A stretch of DNA of 64,000 bases, from assembly GCF_008704855.1 (NCBI RefSeq), contig NZ_CP023691.1, positions 744,001 to 808,000 on the forward strand. Reading direction: 5' to 3'. This DNA is from Streptomyces platensis (lineage in GTDB: Bacteria; Actinomycetota; Actinomycetes; Streptomycetales; Streptomycetaceae). A model generated the notes under the pieces. The model was not told the DNA's origin and did not search any database. It saw nothing but the letters and a program-made list of their open reading frames with translations. Position numbers and translations under genes: made by a program. Below are positions 48,998 through 58,486 of the stretch, in pieces (position 1 is the stretch's first letter; every line of letters starts with the position of its first letter).

Positions 48998-49793
48998 CCC
49001 TCTCGCGAGTGATCCGGACCTCTTCGCCGAGCGAGGACCAGATCTCCCGGTAGATCTCCAGGAAGCGCGGCTCCAGCCGGACCGATTCGACCTTCCGGGG
49101 GCGCGGCAGAGCGATCTCGAAGACCTCCTTCACGGTCGCCGGACCGGCGGTCATCACCACGACCTTGTCGGCGAGGGCGATGGACTCCTCCAGGTCGTGG
49201 GTGACGAAGACGACGGAGGCGCCGGTACCTGACCACAGCTCCAGGAGTTCGTCCGACATCAGCGCCCGGGTCTGGACGTCGAGCGCGGAGAACGGCTCGT
49301 CCATGAGCAGGAGTTCGGGGTCGTTGACGAAGGTCGCGGCGAGAGCGACCCGTTTGCGCTGCCCGCCGGAGAGCTGGTGCGGATAGCGGTCCTCGAAGGC
49401 GGCCAGCCCGACCCGGGCCAGCCAGTCCCGCGCCCGCTGCCGGGCCTCGGCCTTCGGCACGCCGCGGAAGCGGGGACCGGCCATCACGTTCGACAGCACG
49501 GTGCGCCAGGGGAAGACCGCGTCCTGCTGGAAGACGAACCCGATCTTGTCCCCGATGCCGCGGACCGGCTCACCGCCGACCAGCACCTCGCCTTCCGTGG
49601 GCTCCTCCAGGCCGCTGACCAGCGTCAGCGTGGTGGACTTACCGCATCCGGTGGGCCCGACGACCGCGACGAACTCACCGCGCTCGACGACCAGATCCAG
49701 GTCCCGGACGGCGGTGTGCAGCGCCCCCGAGGGCGTCCGGAATGCCTTGCTCGTACCCCGCAGTTCGATCGCGGGGCTCGTGTGGCTGCTCAT
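48978..49793 (-). CDS. ABC transporter ATP-binding protein (SsuB/TauB type)
   Basis: A 271-residue ATPase: Walker A GPTGCGKSTTL near residue 47, Q-loop FVFQQDAVFPWRTVLSNV, signature LSGGQRKRVALAAT near 145, Walker B ELLLMDEPFSALD, and switch His in VFVTHDLEES. All catalytic parts are present. The start at 49793 (MSSHTSPAIELRG) is preferred over an in-frame ATG 72 bp upstream that adds only a basic leader without homology. First gene of the operon, divergent from the two-component system at 50021. Confidence 0.9.
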   Translation of the reverse strand: MSSHTSPAIELRGTSKAFRTPSGALHTAVRDLDLVVERGEFVAVVGPTGCGKSTTLTLVSGLEEPTEGEVLVGGEPVRGIGDKIGFVFQQDAVFPWRTVLSNVMAGPRFRGVPKAEARQRARDWLARVGLAAFEDRYPHQLSGGQRKRVALAATFVNDPELLLMDEPFSALDVQTRALMSDELLELWSGTGASVVFVTHDLEESIALADKVVVMTAGPATVKEVFEIALPRPRKVESVRLEPRFLEIYREIWSSLGEEVRITRERGAADVA

Positions 49794-49874
49794 GGCCCGC
49801 GAGGCTAGGAGCGATAGGGGCCGCAGCGGCAGCCTTGTGGGCGCAAGCCGCCTTTCTGCGCGCAAACCCTGTTG

Positions 49875-49933
49875 TGCTCATTTTGCTCACGCTAGAACCA
49901 CTAAGGGGCTACCAGGGGGTACACAGGTGCTCA
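49875..49933. promoter_or_regulatory. TGCTCA direct repeats in the divergent promoter region
   Basis: TGCTCA occurs at 49875-49880, 49884-49889 (9-bp period) and 49928-49933 in a relatively AT-rich gap between the importer operon and the kinase gene. Direct hexamer repeats of this kind suit a response regulator site; the CitB-type regulator at 51751 is the candidate binder. Confidence 0.35.
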
Positions 49934-50020
49934 CGCACGGCTTACGGTGCCGGCACCCCACAAGAAAAAGGAAGATTCGGTTCCGCAAGGGTGCGGAGGG
50001 CCGGAGACAAGGGAGACTCC

Positions 50021-51754
50021 ATGCGGATCCGCTGGCCCCGACGGGTCTTTGCGCAGGTACTGACCGCGCAAGTGGCCCTGACCACCGGGGTCATGGTGCT
50101 CGCCACCAGTCTCTTCCTCGCCCCGCTCGGCGCCGAGCTGGACGACCAGGCGATGCGCCGGGCACTGTCCATCGCCCAGACCACCGCCGCCGACCCGAAC
50201 CTCGCCCGGGAGCTGGTCACCACCGCGCCGGACGCCCACGGTCCGGTGCAGGCCGACGCGGAGCGGATCCGTACCGCGACCGGCGCGCTGTACATCGTGG
50301 TGATGGACACCCGCGGAGTGCGCTGGTCGCACACCCACCCCGGGGAGATCGGCCGGCATGTCTCCACCGACCCGAGCCGGACCCTCGCCGGACGGCAGGT
50401 GCGGCAGATCGACACCGGCACGCTGGGGCGTTCCGCCCGCGCCAAGGTGCCGCTGCGCGACGGCCGCGGCCGGATCATCGGCGCGGTGTCGGTCGGGATC
50501 GCCTACGACAGCGTCCGGGAGCGGCTGCTCGGCACCATCCCCGGGCTGCTGCGGTACGCGGGCGCCGCGCTGGCCGTCGGGGTGCTGGCCGCGATCGTGC
50601 TCTCCCGCCGGCTGCGCCGCCGTACACACGGGGTGGCGTTCGCCGATATCTCCGCACTGCTCGAAGAGCGGGAGGCGATGCTGCACGGCATCCGCGAGGG
50701 CGTGGTCGCCGTCGACCGGCGCGGCCGGATCCGGCTGGTCAATGACGAGGCCGGACGGCTGCTGGGGCTGGACTGCCGGGCCGCCGGCCGGGCGCTGGAG
50801 GAGGTGCTGCCGCCGGGCCGTACGACGGAGGTGCTGGCCGGGCGGGTGGCCGGCCCGGATCTGCTGGCCGTCAGCGGCGGCCGGGTGCTGGTCGCCAACC
50901 GTATGCCGACCCAGGACGGCGGGGCGGTGGTGACGCTGCGGGACCGTACCGAGCTGGAGTTGCTGGGACGTGAACTGGACAGCACGCAGGGGCTGTTGGA
51001 CGCCCTGCGGGCCCAGGACCACGAGCACGCCAATCAGTTGCACACCGTGCGCGGGCTGCTGGAGCTCGGCCGGTACGAGAAGGCGGTGGAGTTCGTCACC
51101 GAAGTGGCCAGTACGCAGCGGGCGTCCGCGGAGCAGATCGCGGAGCGGGTGGCCGATCCGCTGCTGTCCGCGCTGCTCGTCGGCAAGGCGGCGATCGCGG
51201 CCGAACGCGGGGTGTCCCTGCGGGTGTCGCCGTCGACGCTGCTGCCCGACACGGTGGTCGACCCGCGCGACCTGGTGACGGTGCTGGGCAATCTCCTCGA
51301 CAACGCGCTGGACGCCGCCGCCGAGCGCCGCTGCGCCGAGCCGTTCGTCGAGGTGGAGCTGCGGGCCGAGCGCAGCACCGCCGTACTGCGGGTCTCGGAC
51401 ACCGGGCCGGGGGTGCCGCCGGAGCTACGGGAGCGGATCTTCGCCGAGGGCTGGTCCACCAAGGCCGCGCGGTCCGTCGCCGGGGAGCGCGCGACGGCGG
51501 GCCCGGTGACCTTCCACCGGGGCCGGGGCATCGGCCTGGCGCTGGTGCGCCGGCTCGCCGAACGCTATGGCGGGATGGCCAGGGTGACCGCCCGCGCGGG
51601 CGGCGGCGCGGTCTTCACCGTCGTCCTGCCCGAGGCCCTCACCCCGGAGGACGTCTCGGCGCGGGGCGCGCCCCGGAGTCCGGAACGCCCGGAACGCCCG
51701 GAACGCATGGAGCCACGGAAGCGAAGACCCTTGGGGAGCGGAGCCTCACGATGA
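50021..51754 (+). CDS. CitA/DcuS-like sensor histidine kinase
   Basis: A 577-residue membrane kinase. TM1 is LTAQVALTTGVMVLATSLFL (residues about 14-33), then an extracytoplasmic PAS-like (Cache) domain to about 180 with GALYIVVMDTRGVRWSHTHPGEIGRHV and GRSARAKVPLRDGRGRIIGAVSVG, TM2 AGAALAVGVLAAIVLS, and a cytoplasmic PAS domain. The kinase core has SPOB-type His in RAQDHEHANQLHTVRGLLELG and ATPase boxes NLLDNALDAA, DTGPGVPPE and GRGIGLALVRRL. This matches sensors of citrate or C4-dicarboxylates. The C-terminus has a PERPERPERM repeat. RBS AAGGGAG; the stop overlaps the regulator start (ATGA). Confidence 0.9.
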   Translation: MRIRWPRRVFAQVLTAQVALTTGVMVLATSLFLAPLGAELDDQAMRRALSIAQTTAADPNLARELVTTAPDAHGPVQADAERIRTATGALYIVVMDTRGVRWSHTHPGEIGRHVSTDPSRTLAGRQVRQIDTGTLGRSARAKVPLRDGRGRIIGAVSVGIAYDSVRERLLGTIPGLLRYAGAALAVGVLAAIVLSRRLRRRTHGVAFADISALLEEREAMLHGIREGVVAVDRRGRIRLVNDEAGRLLGLDCRAAGRALEEVLPPGRTTEVLAGRVAGPDLLAVSGGRVLVANRMPTQDGGAVVTLRDRTELELLGRELDSTQGLLDALRAQDHEHANQLHTVRGLLELGRYEKAVEFVTEVASTQRASAEQIAERVADPLLSALLVGKAAIAAERGVSLRVSPSTLLPDTVVDPRDLVTVLGNLLDNALDAAAERRCAEPFVEVELRAERSTAVLRVSDTGPGVPPELRERIFAEGWSTKAARSVAGERATAGPVTFHRGRGIGLALVRRLAERYGGMARVTARAGGGAVFTVVLPEALTPEDVSARGAPRSPERPERPERMEPRKRRPLGSGASR

Positions 51755-52443
51755 TCGATGTCCTGGTCGTGGACGATGACTTCCACGTCGCCGAGATCAA
51801 CGCCGCGTATGTGTCCCAGGTGTCCGGCTTCCGGGTCACCGGCCGCGCGCACACCGCCGCCCAGGCACTGGCCACGCTGGAGCGCACCCATGTCGATCTG
51901 GTGCTGCTCGACCACTATCTGCCCGACGAGACGGGCCTGAGCCTGGTCCGGCGGCTGCGGCAGCTCGGCCACCGCACCGACGTGATCATGGTGACGGCGG
52001 CCCGGGACGTCGGTACGGTCCAGGACGCGATGCGCTCCGGGGCGCTGCAATATCTCGTCAAGCCGTTCGGCTACTCCGGTCTGCGCACCAAGCTCGACGG
52101 CTATGCGGCACTCCGCCGGACCGTCGCGGGGATAGGTGGCCGCGGCGAGGCCGGCCAGGAACAGGTGGACCGGATCTTCGGCGCCTTCCGGACCACCGAC
52201 TCCCCGCACACCGAGCTCCCCAAGGGCCACTCGGCCGCGACCGTCGACCTGATCCGCCGGGTACTGGGCGCGTCCGGACACCCGCTGTCCGCCCACGAGG
52301 TCGCCGAACGCGCCGGCGTCAGCCGCTCCACGGCCCAGCGCTATCTGAAGCACCTCGAACGCAGCGGCCACATCATCCTCACCCTGAAATACGGCGACAC
52401 CGGGCGCCCCGAACACCGCTACCGCTGGACCGGCACCCACTGA
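51751..52443 (+). CDS. CitB/DcuR-like response regulator
   Basis: A 230-residue regulator: receiver IDVLVVDDDFHVAEINAAYV, phospho-Asp in DLVLLDHYLPDETG, Thr in VTAARD and Lys in YLVKPFGYSGLRTKL; then a helix-turn-helix of the CitB type (LSAHEVAERAGVSRSTAQRYLKHLERSGHI). Translationally coupled to the kinase. Its targets could be the divergent ABC importer (TGCTCA repeats) or a carboxylate transporter elsewhere; neither is shown by sequence alone. Confidence 0.92.
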   Translation: MIDVLVVDDDFHVAEINAAYVSQVSGFRVTGRAHTAAQALATLERTHVDLVLLDHYLPDETGLSLVRRLRQLGHRTDVIMVTAARDVGTVQDAMRSGALQYLVKPFGYSGLRTKLDGYAALRRTVAGIGGRGEAGQEQVDRIFGAFRTTDSPHTELPKGHSAATVDLIRRVLGASGHPLSAHEVAERAGVSRSTAQRYLKHLERSGHIILTLKYGDTGRPEHRYRWTGTH

Positions 52444-52604
52444 CCGCCCCGGTCCGGCGCGCGCCGTCCCGCCGTCGCCGCACAGCCGGCGCTCGCGCGG
52501 CCGGCTCGGGCCCCCCGGGGCCTCCACACCCCTTGACCGCGGCCGGAGTTGCTCCCTCCGCCGCTCGTGGCAGCGGGCGCCGGCCGCCCCCTAGGCTGCC
52601 GATC

Positions 52605-53216
52605 ATGAAACCAACGACAACCAACGGAACGGACCCCGAGTCCCAGCCCGAGATCCTGGACGGCCGCCAGCTGGCCGCCGACGCAGACCGGGCGGCGGAC
52701 TTCCCCGAGGCGGCGCACCGGATCCTGGCGGACCTGGTCAGCGGCGGCGCCCCGCTCGGTTGGGTCGACCCGCCCGGACGGGGTGAGGTGGCGGAGCTGG
52801 TCGACCGTGTCGTACGCGCCGCCCACACCGGCGACGGGGCGCTACGGGCGGCGTATGCGGGCCCGCGGCTGGTCGGGCTGGGGTACTGGCTGCGCTATGC
52901 CCGTCCGACCAATCGGCAGCATGCGGATCTGGAGAAGATCGCGGTGGCCTCCGAGGCTCATGGCCAGGGCCTCGGCCGGTCGCTGACCAGCGCCTTGGTC
53001 GAGGATGCGCGGGCTGCGGGGATCGAGGTCCTCACCCTGGACGCGCGGGCCGACAACACCAGGGCACTGACCCTCTACCGGTCGCTCGGCTTCCGTGAGT
53101 ACGGCCGGCTGCCCGAATTCGTGGCGATGGGCGGACGCCGCTACGACAAGGTCTTCTACATGCTGGACTTCCGCGGCGACGGACGGCGCGACGAGGAATG
53201 GCCGCACCCGCAGTAG
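52605..53216 (+). CDS. GNAT-family N-acetyltransferase
   Basis: A 203-residue acetyltransferase. The acetyl-CoA loop is VASEAHGQGLGRSLTSALVEDARAAG near residue 125, preceded by RQHADLEKIAV and followed by LTLDARADNTRALTLYRSLGFREYG. The N-terminal 40 residues are variable. ATG at 52605 is chosen because similarity begins after it. The substrate is unknown. It stands alone between the two-component system and the asparagine operon. Confidence 0.88.
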   Translation: MKPTTTNGTDPESQPEILDGRQLAADADRAADFPEAAHRILADLVSGGAPLGWVDPPGRGEVAELVDRVVRAAHTGDGALRAAYAGPRLVGLGYWLRYARPTNRQHADLEKIAVASEAHGQGLGRSLTSALVEDARAAGIEVLTLDARADNTRALTLYRSLGFREYGRLPEFVAMGGRRYDKVFYMLDFRGDGRRDEEWPHPQ

Positions 53217-53309
53217 CGGATGCGGCACGGAGCGACACGAAAGCGGGAGGGGAAGCGCGGGAATCCCCGGATCCGGGCCCGGATCCGGGGATGATCTGCG
53301 TCGCACCCC

Positions 53310-53342
53310 TTGACAGCTCCCCCGACTGGAATCAACGATTCC
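53310..53342 (+). promoter_or_regulatory. promoter and palindromic operator of the asparagine operon
   Basis: TTGACA at 53310-53315 is a consensus -35. Then GGAATCAACGATTCC (53328-53342), a perfect 6-bp-arm palindrome, covers the expected -10 region. The GTG start at 53346 would lie at or within a few bases of the transcript start, a leaderless arrangement. A second palindrome, CTGTCAGACAG (53352-53362), lies just inside the gene. The GntR product is the likely binder. Confidence 0.5.
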
Positions 53343-53345
53343 GGG

Positions 53346-54083
53346 GTGAACCTGTCAGACAGCCAGACAGCTGGCGAGATGCCCCGTCGGATCAGCGCGA
53401 TGGAAGCGGTCCTGAACTATCTGCGCAGTGCCATCGAGCGGGGCGAGTACGCGGTCGGGGACAAGCTCCCCTCCGAGGCCGAGCTCTGCCGGCGGCTGGA
53501 AGTGAGCAGACCCGTGCTCCGGGAGGCGCTGCGGGCGCTCCAGACCATGGGGCTGACGGTCTCGCGCACCGGCAAGGGCACCTTCGTGATCTCCGACGGC
53601 GCCGTGGCGGACCCGACCTTCGGCGACTACGCGGCGAGCGACCTGCTGGAGGTCCGCCGCCATGTGGAGATCCCGGTGGCCGGCTACGCGGCGGTGCGCC
53701 ACACGACGGAGGATCTCGATCAGCTGAACCATCTGCTGGAGCGGATGGAGCAGGAGACCGACACCACCGCGTGGGTGGCGATGGACAGCCTCTTCCATCT
53801 CGCCATCGCCCAGGCCGCCGGCAATCCGGTCTTCCGCCGGGTCATCGAGGAGATCCGCGATGCGCTGGCACGCCAGTCGGCATTCCTCAATGAGCTCGGT
53901 GGCCGGCGCGAGCAGTCGAACCGGGAACACCGCGCGATCGTCGAGGCACTCGTCGACCGCTCCGAACACGACGCGGTGGAAGCCATGGCGCACCACCTCG
54001 CCCGCGTCGAGACGACGCTGACCACCATCGTGCGGTCGCAGCACCGTACGGCCCCCTCCACGGAAGACGAGGATCACGCGTGA
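53346..54083 (+). CDS. GntR-family regulator, FCD (FadR) subfamily, of the asparagine operon
   Basis: A 245-residue regulator: winged helix [59 protein letters not shown], then the FCD domain with [18 protein letters not shown] and [27 protein letters not shown], which carry the metal-binding Asp and His residues. GTG 53346 is the likely start given the promoter spacing; ATG 53379 is another option. Its stop overlaps the permease start (GTGA at 54080), so it heads the asparagine operon and probably controls it, with Asn, Asp or a C4 acid as ligand (inference). Confidence 0.88.
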   Translation: MNLSDSQTAGEMPRRISAMEAVLNYLRSAIERGEYAVGDKLPSEAELCRRLEVSRPVLREALRALQTMGLTVSRTGKGTFVISDGAVADPTFGDYAASDLLEVRRHVEIPVAGYAAVRHTTEDLDQLNHLLERMEQETDTTAWVAMDSLFHLAIAQAAGNPVFRRVIEEIRDALARQSAFLNELGGRREQSNREHRAIVEALVDRSEHDAVEAMAHHLARVETTLTTIVRSQHRTAPSTEDEDHA

Positions 54084-55642
54084 GCGAGCAATCCCTCCGG
54101 CAGGCGGAACGGCAGCAACAACAGGGAACCCGGCAGCAGCAGGGCGGGCATGTGGACGCCGGTGACGCCGGCTATCAGAAGTCCCTCACCTCCCGGCACA
54201 TCAACATGATCGCGATCGGCGGGGCCATCGGCACCGGGCTCTTCCTCGGCGCGGGCGGCCGGCTCGCCAGTGCCGGACCGTCGCTGGCCGTGGCGTACGC
54301 GCTCTGCGGTCTGTTCGCCTTCCTCGTGGTGCGGGCGCTGGGCGAGCTGGTGCTGCACCGGCCGTCGTCGGGCGCGTTCGTGTCCTACGCCCGGGAGTTC
54401 CTCGGCGAGAAGGGCGCGTTCGTCGCGGGCTGGATGTACTTCCTGAACTGGGCGACCACCGGAATCGCCGACATCACGGCGGTGGCGACGTACACGCACT
54501 ACTGGGGCATGTTCTCCGAGGTGCCGCAGTGGGTGATCGCGCTGATCGCGCTCGCGGTCGTGCTGACCGTGAATCTGATCTCCGTGAAGATCTTCGGGGA
54601 GCTGGAGTTCTGGTTCGCGATCGTCAAGGTCGGTGCGCTGGTCGTCTTCATGCTGATCGGCATCTTCCTGCTCGTCACCCAGCACCCGGTCGCCGGCCAC
54701 TCCCCCGGCCCCTCGCTGATCACCGACCACGGCGGCATCTTCCCGACCGGGACCCTGGCGATGCTGCTGGTCATCCAGGGTGTGGTGTTCGCCTATGCGT
54801 CGGTCGAGCTGGTCGGTGTCACGGCGGGCGAGACCGCGGAGCCGGAGAAGGTCATGCCGAAGGCGATCAACTCCATCATGTGGCGGGTGGCCGTCTTCTA
54901 CGTAGGCTCGGTGGTCCTGCTGGCGATGCTGCTGCCCTGGAGCGCGTATTCGGCCGGTGAGAGCCCCTTCGTCACCGTGCTGTCCAAGATCGGGATACCG
55001 GCCGCGGGCGGCGTGATGAACCTCGTCGTGCTGACCGCCGCGATGTCCAGCCTCAACTCCGGCCTCTACTCCACCGGGCGCATTCTGCGCTCGATGGCGA
55101 TGTCCGGCTCCGCGCCGCGGTTCACCGGCGTGATGAGCCGCAGCCAGGTCCCGTACGGCGGCATTCTGCTCACCTCGGGCATCTGTGTGCTGGGCGTGGG
55201 CCTCAACTACGTCGTGCCGAGCGAGGCGTTCGAGATCGTGCTGAACTTCGCGGCGATCGGCATCCTCAGCACCTGGGCGATGATCATGCTCTGCCATCTG
55301 CTCTTCTGGCGGAAGACCCGGGCCGGACTGCTCGTCCGCCCCAGTTATCGGCTCCCCGGCTCGCCGTGGACCGAGTGCGTGACGCTGGCCTTCCTGGCCC
55401 TGGTCCTGGTGCTGATGTGGGCCGACGGCGGAGCCGGCCGCACCACCGTGCTGTCGCTGCCGCTGATCGTGGCCGCGCTGGTCGGCGGCTGGTTCCTGGT
55501 ACGGGGCCGGGTCGGCACCCTCCAGGACGCCGCGGCGGCACAGGCGAGCGGCGAGCACCCGGACACCGCACTCCCTCCTCAGCGCACCGACAACACCCAC
55601 GCCACAGACAACCCCCACGGCACCGAAAGCACCGAGAACTGA
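54080..55642 (+). CDS. ansP: L-asparagine permease (AnsP-like amino acid permease)
   Basis: A 520-residue APC-family permease with about twelve helices. The family signature near helix 1 is [21 protein letters not shown], followed by [42 protein letters not shown] and [22 protein letters not shown]. The N-terminal 25 residues are glutamine-rich; the C-terminal tail ([18 protein letters not shown]) is hydrophilic and repetitive. It imports asparagine by proton symport. The operon context (regulator before, asparaginase 2 bp after, aspartase next) strongly supports the substrate. Confidence 0.9.
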   Translation: MSEQSLRQAERQQQQGTRQQQGGHVDAGDAGYQKSLTSRHINMIAIGGAIGTGLFLGAGGRLASAGPSLAVAYALCGLFAFLVVRALGELVLHRPSSGAFVSYAREFLGEKGAFVAGWMYFLNWATTGIADITAVATYTHYWGMFSEVPQWVIALIALAVVLTVNLISVKIFGELEFWFAIVKVGALVVFMLIGIFLLVTQHPVAGHSPGPSLITDHGGIFPTGTLAMLLVIQGVVFAYASVELVGVTAGETAEPEKVMPKAINSIMWRVAVFYVGSVVLLAMLLPWSAYSAGESPFVTVLSKIGIPAAGGVMNLVVLTAAMSSLNSGLYSTGRILRSMAMSGSAPRFTGVMSRSQVPYGGILLTSGICVLGVGLNYVVPSEAFEIVLNFAAIGILSTWAMIMLCHLLFWRKTRAGLLVRPSYRLPGSPWTECVTLAFLALVLVLMWADGGAGRTTVLSLPLIVAALVGGWFLVRGRVGTLQDAAAAQASGEHPDTALPPQRTDNTHATDNPHGTESTEN

Positions 55643-55644
55643 TC

Positions 55645-56664
55645 ATGAGTCAGCGCACCACCCTGCCGCCGCACCGCACCGCGGGCGCCCCGCCCGCGGT
55701 CCGCGAACCGGCCCATGTCCCCGTCGCCGATGTGATGCGCGCAGGCATCGTCGAGGGCGTCCACCACGGCTCCGTCGTAGTGCTGGCGGCCGACGGGAGC
55801 GTGGCATTCCAGGCGGGCGACATCGAGGCCGCGTTCTACCCGCGCTCGGCACTCAAGCCCGTCCAGGCGGTCGGCCTGCTGCGCGCGGGCCTGCCGCCGC
55901 TGGATGATCCGTCGCTGGCCCTGGTCGCGGCCAGCCACTCCGGCGAGCAGCAGCATCTGGCCGCGGCCCGGGGCATCCTGACCGCCGGCGACCTGACCGA
56001 GGACGAGCTGCGCAACGTCCCCGACCTGCCGTACGACCCCGCCGTACGGGACGAGTGGATCCGGCGCGGACTGGGGCCCACCCGGCTCGCGCAGAACTGC
56101 TCGGGCAAGCACGCCGCCATGCTGCTGACCTGCCGCACCCGGGGCTGGGACCTGGACAGCTATCTCGATCCCGGCCACCCGTTGCAGCGGGAACTCGCCG
56201 CGGCGGTCGAAGACCTCACCGGCCAGGGCATCGCCCGGGTCACGGTCGACGGCTGCGGCGCCCCGCTGTTCTCCGTCTCCCTCCACGGGCTGACCCGGGC
56301 CGCCGCCCGGCTGGCGACCGCCGCCCCCGGCACCGGGGAGGGCCGGGTGGCCCACGCCATGCGCACGCATCCGGAGATGGTGTCCGGCAGCCGGCGGGAC
56401 GTCGCCCGGCTGGTGCGGGCGGTGCCCGGTCTGCTCGCCAAGGACGGCTTCGAGGGCGTGCAGATCGCGGCCCTGCCGGACGGCCGGGCGGTCGGCGTGA
56501 AGATCGCCGACGGCGGTGACCGCGCCCGGATGCCGGTGACGGCGGCGGCCCTGGCGCGCTGCGGCGTCGATCCCGACGTCCTCGCCCCGTTCGCCACCAC
56601 ACCCGTCATCGGGGGCGGCACCCCGGTCGGGGCCCTGCGGGCGACGAAAACCCTTGCCCCGTAA
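55645..56664 (+). CDS. asparaginase, rhizobial (ReAV/SxxK) type
   Basis: A 339-residue asparaginase of the thermolabile Rhizobium etli type, related to the serine beta-lactamase fold rather than to E. coli AnsA/AnsB. The catalytic tandem is SALK (Ser68, Lys71) in YPRSALKPVQAVGLLRAG; HSGEQQHLAAARG, NCSGKHAAMLLTC and DGCGAPLFSVSLHGL are further conserved blocks, with Cys residues that may bind zinc. It hydrolyses Asn to Asp and NH3 in the cytoplasm. The start is 2 bp after the permease stop. Confidence 0.88.
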   Translation: MSQRTTLPPHRTAGAPPAVREPAHVPVADVMRAGIVEGVHHGSVVVLAADGSVAFQAGDIEAAFYPRSALKPVQAVGLLRAGLPPLDDPSLALVAASHSGEQQHLAAARGILTAGDLTEDELRNVPDLPYDPAVRDEWIRRGLGPTRLAQNCSGKHAAMLLTCRTRGWDLDSYLDPGHPLQRELAAAVEDLTGQGIARVTVDGCGAPLFSVSLHGLTRAAARLATAAPGTGEGRVAHAMRTHPEMVSGSRRDVARLVRAVPGLLAKDGFEGVQIAALPDGRAVGVKIADGGDRARMPVTAAALARCGVDPDVLAPFATTPVIGGGTPVGALRATKTLAP

Positions 56665-56752
56665 TCCATCTGACGCGCCATCGCCTCCCCGCCGGGCACA
56701 CCCGCCCGGCCTCCTCCCCCTCCGCTCCACCTCACAAAGGACCCGCTGCACC

Positions 56753-58174
56753 ATGACTTCCGCCGGCCACCGCCGCGAACACGATCTGCTCGGCGACCGG
56801 GAGATACCCGCCGAGGCGTACTGGGGCGTGCACACCCTGCGCGCCGTGGAGAACTTCCCCATCACCGGTACGCCGATCGCCACCTACCCGCACCTGATCA
56901 ACGCGCTCGCCGCCGTCAAGGAGGCCGCGGCCCGGGCCAACCAGGACCTCGGGCTGCTCGACACCGAGCGGGCCGACGCGATCGCCGCCGCCTGCCGGGA
57001 GATCCGGTCCGGCGGGCAGCTGCACGACCAGTTCGTCGTCGATGTCATCCAGGGCGGCGCCGGGACCTCGACGAACATGAACGCCAACGAGGTGATCGCC
57101 AACCGGGCGCTGGAGATCCTGGGCCATGACAAGGGCGACTACCGTCATCTGCACCCCAACGAGCACGTCAATCTGAGCCAGTCGACGAACGACGTCTACC
57201 CGACGGCCGTCAACGTCGCCACGATCATCGCCGTACGGGAACTGCTCGATTCGATGGCCGTCCTGCGTACGGCGTTCGCGGCCAAGGCCGAGGAGTTCCG
57301 CGACATCCTCAAGATGGGGCGCACCCAGCTCCAGGACGCGGTGCCGATGACCCTGGGCCAGGAGTTCTCGGCGTACGCGGTGATGCTGGAGGAGGACCAG
57401 AGCCGGCTGGCGGAGGCGGTCCTCCTCATCCACGAGATCAACCTCGGTGCCACCGCCATCGGCACCGGCCTCAACGCCCCCAAGGGCTACGCCGAGGCGG
57501 CCCGCACCCATCTGGCCGCCCTCACCGGGCTGCCGCTGGTCACCGCCGCCAACCTCGTCGAGGCCACCCAGGACTGCGGGGCGTTCGTCCATCTGTCGGG
57601 CGTCCTCAAGCGCATCGCCGTCAAGCTCTCGAAGAGCTGCAACGATCTGCGGCTGCTGTCCTCCGGCCCGCGCGCCGGGCTCGCGGAGATCAATCTGCCG
57701 CCGGTACAGGCCGGTTCGAGCATCATGCCCGGCAAGGTCAACCCGGTCATCCCCGAGGTCGTCAACCAGGTCGCCTTCGAGGTCATCGGCAACGACGTCA
57801 CCATCACCATGGCGGCCGAGGCGGGCCAGCTCCAGCTCAATGCCTTCGAGCCGGTCATCCTGCACTCCCTCTCGGAGAGCATCACCCATCTCGGGGCGGC
57901 CTGCCGCACCCTCGCCGAGCGCTGCGTGGCGGGCATCACCGCCAACACCGAGACGCTCTTGGCCAGTGTGCAGAACTCCATCGGCCTGGTCACCGCCCTC
58001 AACCCGCACATCGGCTACACCGCCGCCACCGCGATCGCCAAGGAGGCGCTCGCCACCGGACGCGGCGTCGCCGAACTCGTCCTGGAACAAGGGCTGCTCC
58101 CGGCCGACCGGCTCGCGGCCCTGCTGCGCCCGGAGGAAATCGCCGGTACGGGCGGTGACTTGAGCACGGTCTGA
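56753..58174 (+). CDS. aspA: aspartate ammonia-lyase
   Basis: A 473-residue fumarase/aspartase enzyme: EHDLLGDREIPAEAYWGVHTLRAVENFPITG, the substrate-binding GAGTSTNMNANEVIANRALE, HPNEHVNLSQSTNDVYPTA, GRTQLQDAVPMTLGQEF and the signature loop GSSIMPGKVNPVIPE near residue 320. The REIPAEAYWGVHT start and NHVNxSQSTND form are typical of aspartase rather than fumarase. It splits Asp to fumarate and NH3, closing the Asn route into the TCA cycle. RBS AAAGGA; 88 bp after the asparaginase gene, probably the same operon. Confidence 0.92.
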   Translation: MTSAGHRREHDLLGDREIPAEAYWGVHTLRAVENFPITGTPIATYPHLINALAAVKEAAARANQDLGLLDTERADAIAAACREIRSGGQLHDQFVVDVIQGGAGTSTNMNANEVIANRALEILGHDKGDYRHLHPNEHVNLSQSTNDVYPTAVNVATIIAVRELLDSMAVLRTAFAAKAEEFRDILKMGRTQLQDAVPMTLGQEFSAYAVMLEEDQSRLAEAVLLIHEINLGATAIGTGLNAPKGYAEAARTHLAALTGLPLVTAANLVEATQDCGAFVHLSGVLKRIAVKLSKSCNDLRLLSSGPRAGLAEINLPPVQAGSSIMPGKVNPVIPEVVNQVAFEVIGNDVTITMAAEAGQLQLNAFEPVILHSLSESITHLGAACRTLAERCVAGITANTETLLASVQNSIGLVTALNPHIGYTAATAIAKEALATGRGVAELVLEQGLLPADRLAALLRPEEIAGTGGDLSTV

Positions 58175-58486
58175 ATCCGCCCCACCCGGAGCAGGTCAGC
58201 CGAACGGTTCCGGCACCGGGGCCACGTCACACAGGATCTCGACCGGTGACCGACCGTGAGCAGGGCGCCCGTGGTGCCGTCCGGAGGGGGCCGGAATCGC
58301 CGTGGCCCGCTCCCGGACGTGCTCCCGGGGCGGGTTCCGGCGCACGATGAGGAGGAGTGCACCTGTCTGACGGCCGGCCCCGGGCGGTCGGCAGGCAGGA
58401 TGGTCACCGACGCTCCCGGCCGGATGAGACGGGCCGGGCGCCGGAACCAGGTCCTGAAGACACCGCACGAGAGAGAAGAGATCCGC
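58175..58486. other. 312-bp gene-free region
   Basis: Between aspA and the nitrilase-family gene. The frame of the latter stays open through it but shows no homology before MRIALCQM. I find no strong hairpin or sigma consensus; the GAGAGAAGAG just before 58487 is the RBS of the next gene. Confidence 0.5.
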
